Part shown: piece after piece, positions 59,134-64,000 of the stretch
Layout: each line of letters starts with the position of its first letter
How positions within the stretch are numbered: position 1 is the first letter of the stretch
Source: Natronoflexus pectinivorans
Lineage (GTDB): Bacteria > Bacteroidota > Bacteroidia > Bacteroidales > Marinilabiliaceae
Assembly: GCF_004345615.1 (NCBI RefSeq)
Contig: NZ_SLWK01000001.1
Location: forward strand, 496,001 to 560,000
Reading direction: 5' to 3'
Length of the DNA: 64,000 bases
Translations under genes and position numbers: made by a program
The notes under the pieces: model-generated
Seen by the model: the letters and a program-made list of their open reading frames with translations, nothing else
What the model was told of the DNA's origin: nothing
The model's database searches: none

Positions 59134-61434
59134 TTATTGAACTCTGAGAATAAAAACACCAAAAGTTCTGCCGGGGTTATCGGCGCCTGTAATGGCGTTT
59201 GGAAATCCGTTGGGCTGGGGTGGCGCAACAGTTCCCATTGGTACAGATACATTACCTCCCTGGTATGTTCCACTGGCTACCGGAGTGCCCCACAAGTCAA
59301 ATACATTGTAAATTCTGTATGACTGTCCGGTTTGCAGATGGTTTGAAAGATTCACGTTAACCTGACTCTGATCATTCCAGTTATATATGATCAGGTCAAA
59401 CCGGCCAGAATCGTATTGGTTGTTTTGAACAACAACTTTGGTTCCGGTTGGCAGTTGGTTGGAGTATGAGTTATTTGGAAAATCTGAAGGTTGCGGACCA
59501 ATCTCTGCACCAAAAAATTGATTGTTTTCGGCTATTGCAGATCGCCATTGTCCTCGCGTATAAGTATTTCCTACAATATAATTATCTCGCAATTCAATAA
59601 ACTCGTTCCAGAGCGGCGTGCTTCCATCAACGCCCAGAGTGGCGCTGTATCCGAGTCGGAGGCTACGGGCGTTGGCTACCGGCGTCCAGGAGTGATTTCC
59701 GATTAAACGTGTACGATCCACCGGTTGATGGCCACCTATCAGGAGTCCGTCTGATTCGCCGTATACACTGGCGCCTTCAATCGAAGCGCCTGTGCGGAAC
59801 CAGACATTGCGTAAAAAGTCGAATCCTTCAAGATACCCATTTTCAGTATAAGCATGAATTCCAAATCCATATCCAAAGAACAAAATATTATTGGCAATGG
59901 TTTTGGTTCCATTCCTGTTTTGAGTGTATATTCCATGACCTCTTCCCCGTTGAGAAAAGAACCCATTGTTGTAAATGATGTTTCCGTATAGCTCGCTGTC
60001 AATGGCTCCTGTCCAAAAACCTACGCCCCCTTGATTGTTATGAATAATACAATTGATGAGTTTTGAATTAGGTGCTTCAAATTCCACGCCTCCAACCAGT
60101 TGAAGTCGGTTGGTATTGCTATTGGTAATTTCCAGCTCCCTGAATATGACCCACTCGCCCTGTACCAGCAAAGTATGTTGACCTGAACCTGAATGACCGT
60201 TAATGGTAACCCTTTTGCCCGGTTCGGCAGCAAAAACAATGTGGTTGTTTCTGGTGCCTCTTACACTGCTAGTAAAACGTCCATTATAGGTTCCCTCTTT
60301 GAGAATAATTAGATTTCCCGGAGAAGCAGGCCCATTTGCTCTCAATGCTGTGGCAAGGTCATAGGGATCATTGTATGTGCCTGCCGCATTAGAGCGGCCG
60401 TTTGGTGCTACAAAAAAGGCGGCATCAGCCATATTAACAGGCCCGGAGGTTTCATTACCCCCCGTTGTAACAGTCACCGATAACGAACGTGAATTACTTG
60501 TTCCACAAGCATTCTCGGCGGTTACCGCAATTGTGCCACCCGATGATCCTGCAGTAACAGTAATGGTGGAACTGTTGTGCCCACCTGTAATACTCCAACC
60601 GCTTGGAACGCTCCAATTATACGTGATCCCCGCTGTGTTGGAGACAGAATAAGTGACACCTGATTGTCCGGCAGTAACCTGTGTTGCTCCGGATATAGAT
60701 GAAGGTCGTGCAGGCGCGTTTCCGGCGATATTGATATGATAATCACTCCCTGATACAGGAGAGGCCGTTACATTTGCATGCTCAACTGCACCCAAGCTAT
60801 TGGTTACATAAGCTGTAAATCTGAGTTGATCCCCGAAAGCAAAAGGAAAAGTATCTGTTGATTTCAACAGCGTTGCGTCATCATCATAAATAGTTCCCGA
60901 TAATCCGGTATACCTTATGTTTGGAGAATTTCCTGAAGAACTGCTGCTTTGAATCATTTTAATACTCTGGTTGCCATCCGGAGATTTAACATTCAGCAGA
61001 AGGATTTGCTGCCCGGCTCCACTAAATGTAAATGTATGAACACCAGAATCCAGATAATGACGTTCTGTTAAAAGCAAACGTCCCTCTAAGTCATTCACAG
61101 ACAGAACAAATTCATCGGCACTTTTAACGTGCACATCAAATCGTGTCATATCGGTAAAGGGATTTGGATAGTTTTGCGACACTGAAAACTTTTCAGGCTT
61201 CCTGACAGTTCCGTCTCCAACAGACAGTCCTGTTTCGGTTATAACGAAAACATTGTTGGGATAATAGATCGTGGCCGAACCCTGGCGGGTCATATTTTCG
61301 ATAACAATACTATCGGGATCGGTTATTTCACATTGATAACTGGTGATGAACTCCAGTCTGATTTCATTTGCATGGATATTTATCCAGGCAAAATTAAGGA
61401 TTGTCAACAAAGTGACGATAATTTTACTGTACAT
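59134..61434 (-). CDS. Large secreted right-handed beta-helix protein with N-terminal sorting-domain-like module
   Basis: Exported protein of 766 residues. Signal peptide at 1-22 (MYSKIIVTLLTILNFAWINI). Residues ~80-165 resemble a T9SS type A sorting/FlgD-like domain (FSVSQNYPNPFTDMTRFDV, NDLEGRLLLTERHYLDSGVHTFTF), but near the N terminus. Residues ~245-325 look like a PKD/Ig-type domain (TYNWSVPSGWSITGG, AENACGTSNSRSLSVTV). From ~335 to 690 is a parallel beta-helix (FVAPNGRSNAAGTYNDPYDL, then repeated NxIxxNxG-type turns), as in polysaccharide lyases. A beta-rich tail ends in FGVFILRVQ, with no C-terminal sorting signal. It could bind or cleave a uronic-acid glycan, in keeping with the uxu genes (inference). 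The ATG at 61434 starts the signal peptide. Confidence 0.85.
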   Translation of the reverse strand: MYSKIIVTLLTILNFAWINIHANEIRLEFITSYQCEITDPDSIVIENMTRQGSATIYYPNNVFVITETGLSVGDGTVRKPEKFSVSQNYPNPFTDMTRFDVHVKSADEFVLSVNDLEGRLLLTERHYLDSGVHTFTFSGAGQQILLLNVKSPDGNQSIKMIQSSSSSGNSPNIRYTGLSGTIYDDDATLLKSTDTFPFAFGDQLRFTAYVTNSLGAVEHANVTASPVSGSDYHINIAGNAPARPSSISGATQVTAGQSGVTYSVSNTAGITYNWSVPSGWSITGGHNSSTITVTAGSSGGTIAVTAENACGTSNSRSLSVTVTTGGNETSGPVNMADAAFFVAPNGRSNAAGTYNDPYDLATALRANGPASPGNLIILKEGTYNGRFTSSVRGTRNNHIVFAAEPGKRVTINGHSGSGQHTLLVQGEWVIFRELEITNSNTNRLQLVGGVEFEAPNSKLINCIIHNNQGGVGFWTGAIDSELYGNIIYNNGFFSQRGRGHGIYTQNRNGTKTIANNILFFGYGFGIHAYTENGYLEGFDFLRNVWFRTGASIEGASVYGESDGLLIGGHQPVDRTRLIGNHSWTPVANARSLRLGYSATLGVDGSTPLWNEFIELRDNYIVGNTYTRGQWRSAIAENNQFFGAEIGPQPSDFPNNSYSNQLPTGTKVVVQNNQYDSGRFDLIIYNWNDQSQVNVNLSNHLQTGQSYRIYNVFDLWGTPVASGTYQGGNVSVPMGTVAPPQPNGFPNAITGADNPGRTFGVFILRVQ

Positions 61435-61794
61435 CAGCGCATTAAATTTAAAGGCAGAAACAATCCACAGGATTTTTTCTTCCGTTAATACTTCACATAT
61501 CATACTTCTCAGAGAAAACGGCAATGGCCGTTTTTTCACGCGAACTTGCCTTTTGGGTTATGGCTGATGCCTGAGTTCTTTTTAAACGTAACTATTGCCT
61601 ATTTATTTTTACATTTAATGTTAAAGTGATGAGTGTTTTGTGTTAAAAAACATTCAACATACCTTATTATTTACACTTTTTATCATTATAAATTCCAACG
61701 ATTTTTCGCTTACTTTTTTATATTGAATATTTTGAGGTTATCTTTGCATTTTGTTTTTTGCTACTCACTTTTTTAAGTAAACAATTATTAACCA
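61435..61794. promoter_or_regulatory. Divergent spacer between beta-helix gene and lysS
   Basis: A stem AAAACGGC / GCCGTTTT with loop AATG (61515-61534) followed by T6 on the plus side lies about 80 bases upstream of the beta-helix start; no plus-strand gene ends here, so it may be a leader hairpin. TATCTTTG at 61739-61746 is a -7 box candidate for lysS, 49 bases before its ATG. The rest is AT-rich and shows no gene. Confidence 0.5.
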
Positions 61795-63525
61795 ATGAGT
61801 CAGATAGAATTAAGCGAACAGGAGCAAATCCGACGAGATAGTTTAAAGGAACTTTACAAACTGGGTATCAACCCTTTTCCTGCCGATGAATTCCCCGTTA
61901 CCCATCAGTCAAAAGATATTCTGGATCAATTTGATGATCATCCTGATCAGTTTCAGGAGGTGGTATTAGCGGGTCGAATTATGACACGCAGAATTATGGG
62001 AAGTGCTTCTTTTGCGCAGATTAAAGACGGGAAAGGACGCATGCAGGTTTATATTCGTCGTGACGATATTTGTGACGGTGAGGATAAAACCATGTACAAC
62101 ACTGTTTTTAAACGTTTGCTTGACATTGGAGACATCATTGGAGTTAAAGGATTTGTGTTTAAAACACAAACCGGTGAAATATCATTACATGTAAAAGAAC
62201 TCACCATATTGGCTAAGTCTGTTCGTCCTCTTCCAATTGTAAAAGAGAAAGACGGAAAGATTTACGACGCATTTACCGATCCGGAAATGCGCTATCGTCA
62301 GCGTTATGTTGATTTGATTGTGAATGATCACGTAAAGGAGACTTTCCTGGCCAGAACGAAAATTATGAATACCATGCGGAATTTTTTCAATGAGCGTGGT
62401 TATTTAGAGGTTGAAACACCCATTTTGCAGGCAATTCCCGGAGGAGCGGCAGCTCGCCCGTTTATTACTCACCACAATGCTCTTAACATTCCGCTATATT
62501 TAAGAATTGCCAATGAACTTTACCTTAAACGCCTGATTGTAGGTGGTTTTGATGGAGTTTACGAGTTTGCCAAAGATTTCCGAAACGAAGGTATGGACAG
62601 GACCCATAACCCTGAGTTCACCGTTATGGAAATCTACGTGGCTTACAAAGATTATAAGTGGATGATGGATTTTACCGAAGAGATGATTGAACGTGTAGCT
62701 CTTGAGCTACACGGTACTACCGAGGTGAAACTGGGAGATAAAATCATAAACTTTAAGCGTCCTTTCAAACGAGTTCCCATGTTGGAAGCCATAAAGGAGC
62801 ATACCGGGTTTGATGTTTCCGGTATGGATGAGAATGGGTTGCGCGAGGTTTGTAAAAAACTCAATATAGAGGTGGATACCTCAATGGGAAAAGGTAAGCT
62901 GATTGATGAGATTTTTGGAGAAAAATGTGAGCATCACTACGTTCAGCCCACATTCATTACCGATTATCCGATTGAGATGTCTCCGTTGTGCAAAAAACAC
63001 CGCGAAAACCCGGAACTTACTGAGAGGTTTGAGTTAATGGTAAACGGCAAGGAACTGGCAAATGCCTACAGCGAATTGAATGATCCCATTGATCAGTTGG
63101 AGCGTTTTCAGGATCAGCTAAAACTTTCGGAAAAAGGTGATGATGAGGCCATGTTTATTGATCACGATTTTGTTCGTTCTTTGGAATATGGTATGCCCCC
63201 GACCTCGGGAATGGGAATTGGGATTGACCGTCTCACCATGTTTATGACCAATCAGGAATCCATACAGGAGGTGCTGTTTTTTCCGCAAATGCGACCCGAA
63301 AAAAAAGCGGAGAAAGATGGTGACGACAAATTTGAAGCAATAGGAATTCCAGCAGAGTGGATACCGGTGATTCGAAAAGCCGGTTTTCAGAGAGTAAAAG
63401 ATTTATTGGAAGTTGATAATCCAAATAAATTGCACCAACAATTGTGCGGACTAAATAAAAAGAATAAACTTGGCCTGACAAATCCATCTAGAGAAGAGGT
63501 TTCAGAATGGCTTTCGCAAAGTTAA
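61795..63525 (+). CDS. lysS: Lysyl-tRNA synthetase (class II)
   Basis: Charges tRNA-Lys. The 576 residues comprise an N-terminal OB-fold anticodon domain (VVLAGRIMTRRIMGSASFAQIKDG), motif 1 (FLARTKIMNTMRNFFNERGYLEVETPIL), motif 2 (FAKDFRNEGMDRTHNPEFTVME), motif 3 (PPTSGMGIGIDRLTMFMTN) and an extra ~60-residue C-terminal helical extension (IPAEWIPVIRKAGFQRVKDLLEV) known from Bacteroidota enzymes. gpsA follows after 24 bases. Confidence 0.97.
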   Translation: MSQIELSEQEQIRRDSLKELYKLGINPFPADEFPVTHQSKDILDQFDDHPDQFQEVVLAGRIMTRRIMGSASFAQIKDGKGRMQVYIRRDDICDGEDKTMYNTVFKRLLDIGDIIGVKGFVFKTQTGEISLHVKELTILAKSVRPLPIVKEKDGKIYDAFTDPEMRYRQRYVDLIVNDHVKETFLARTKIMNTMRNFFNERGYLEVETPILQAIPGGAAARPFITHHNALNIPLYLRIANELYLKRLIVGGFDGVYEFAKDFRNEGMDRTHNPEFTVMEIYVAYKDYKWMMDFTEEMIERVALELHGTTEVKLGDKIINFKRPFKRVPMLEAIKEHTGFDVSGMDENGLREVCKKLNIEVDTSMGKGKLIDEIFGEKCEHHYVQPTFITDYPIEMSPLCKKHRENPELTERFELMVNGKELANAYSELNDPIDQLERFQDQLKLSEKGDDEAMFIDHDFVRSLEYGMPPTSGMGIGIDRLTMFMTNQESIQEVLFFPQMRPEKKAEKDGDDKFEAIGIPAEWIPVIRKAGFQRVKDLLEVDNPNKLHQQLCGLNKKNKLGLTNPSREEVSEWLSQS

Positions 63526-63549
63526 GTGCGTAACAAAAACAATATTATC

Positions 63550-64000
63550 ATGGACGTAACCGCGTCGAAAATCGGAATCATAGGTAGTGGCAGCTGGGCA
63601 ACAGCCATAGCAAAAATGGTACTAATAAGTTCTGATAAACTGAACTGGCATTTCAGAAGTCCCGAATATATTGAACGTTTTAAAACTGTAAAGCATAATC
63701 CCAATTACTTAACATCGGTTTCTTTTGATATTGATAGAATTTCATTTTTTCAGGACATCAATGAACTGGTTGAAGCTTCTGATATATTAATTTTTGCAAA
63801 CCCATCGGCGTTTTTAAGTCAATTGTTATCCGGGTTGTCAGTGTCTCTTAAAGATAAGTTCATTGTTTCGGCAATTAAGGGGCTTGTACCAGAGCATAAA
63901 TTAATCATCGCCAGCTATTTTAATAAAATCCATGGTGTTCCACTCGACCAGATTGCAGTTATATCAGGTCCATGTCATGCGGAAGAGGTTGCTTTGGAAA
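63550..64000 (+). CDS. gpsA: Glycerol-3-phosphate dehydrogenase [NAD(P)+], 3'-truncated by window end
   Basis: Makes sn-glycerol 3-phosphate from dihydroxyacetone phosphate for phospholipid synthesis. Only the first 150 codons are in the window: the nucleotide loop IGIIGSGSWATAIAK, WHFRSPEYIERFKTVKHNPNYL, FANPSAFLSQLL, SAIKGLVPEHKLI and SGPCHAEEVA are all typical. The frame runs to the window edge without a stop. Placed 24 bases after lysS, a gene order familiar in Bacteroidota. Confidence 0.93.
   Translation, partial: MDVTASKIGIIGSGSWATAIAKMVLISSDKLNWHFRSPEYIERFKTVKHNPNYLTSVSFDIDRISFFQDINELVEASDILIFANPSAFLSQLLSGLSVSLKDKFIVSAIKGLVPEHKLIIASYFNKIHGVPLDQIAVISGPCHAEEVALE

Noticed and set aside
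61435-61539. N-terminal extension of the beta-helix protein from ATG 61539
   Set aside because: The extra 35 residues are translated from the leader hairpin and precede a complete signal peptide.
1-64000. tRNA, rRNA, CRISPR arrays, prophage or transposase genes
   Set aside because: Spacers were read for cloverleaf, direct-repeat and transposase patterns by eye and none was convincing. A tRNAscan/Infernal run would settle the RNA part.

Overview
The window reads as one contiguous piece of chromosome from a member of the Bacteroidota, most likely a free-living or environmental relative of the Bacteroidales/Marinilabiliales (inference). Pointers are: repeated TAnnTTTG -7 boxes in front of genes (purH has a -33 TTG exactly 19 nt upstream); almost no Shine-Dalgarno sequences; a secreted protein with an NYPNPF-type module like type IX secretion sorting domains; and typical Bacteroidota neighbourhoods (purH-mreBCD-mrdA-rodA, parA-parB-DUF5683-transglycosylase, lysS-gpsA, metH/metF, and the MoxR-DUF58-DUF4350-DUF4129-SpoIIM-RDD cluster). 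No rRNA, tRNA, CRISPR array, phage or transposase gene was seen.

Layout. 1-3.9 kb: the end of a Zn/Mn-type ABC importer (ATPase cut by the window edge, then permease), ispD, comF and a sirtuin. 4.0-11.3 kb: purH followed by the rod-shape/elongasome genes mreB, mreC, mreD, mrdA (PBP2) and rodA. 11.6-17.1 kb: a KamA-family radical SAM enzyme, a flippase-like membrane protein and a 1038-residue fusion of a TerB-like, an FHA-like and an ABCG-type ABC/permease module. 17.2-20.3 kb: hexuronate genes uxuA and an SDR mannonate oxidoreductase, divergent from an AraC-type regulator. 20.4-26.5 kb: methionine/folate genes metH and metF separated by an AT-rich island of nucleotidyltransferase and HEPN genes, with an unusual density of perfect palindromes. 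26.7-33.9 kb: aldehyde dehydrogenase, recX, an LPP20-like secreted protein, pheS, and a patatin/outer-membrane barrel fusion. 34.0-41.1 kb: the DUF58/MoxR/DUF4350/DUF4129/SpoIIM cluster on the minus strand, with RDD divergent. 41.2-48.7 kb: YugP-type metallopeptidase, MltD-like transglycosylase, DUF5683, parB, parA, a coiled-coil membrane protein and two Rossmann-fold dehydrogenase/epimerase genes. 49.0-64.0 kb: Na/Pi cotransporter, pyrophosphatase, YifB/ComM AAA protein, a lipoprotein, an EamA transporter, recJ, lipB, lipA, a large secreted beta-helix protein, lysS and a truncated gpsA.

Most genes are core housekeeping. The accessory or unusual material is: (1) two transposase-less insertion elements with terminal inverted repeats and flanking direct repeats of 9-10 bp that look like target duplications (28.77 and 55.24 kb), plus a possible third solitary end at 1.55 kb; (2) the nucleotidyltransferase/HEPN island between metH and metF, with two 20-bp palindromes in front of it; (3) a metH 5' leader able to form a nested stem plus a loop-to-tail pairing that matches no riboswitch I recognise; (4) the TerB-FHA-ABC fusion; (5) a beta-helix protein whose sorting-domain-like module is at the N terminus instead of the C terminus; (6) a KamA homologue lacking the usual glycine-rich PLP-lysine motif. 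None of these is shown here to be a new system; the metH leader and the insertion elements have the clearest sequence support.
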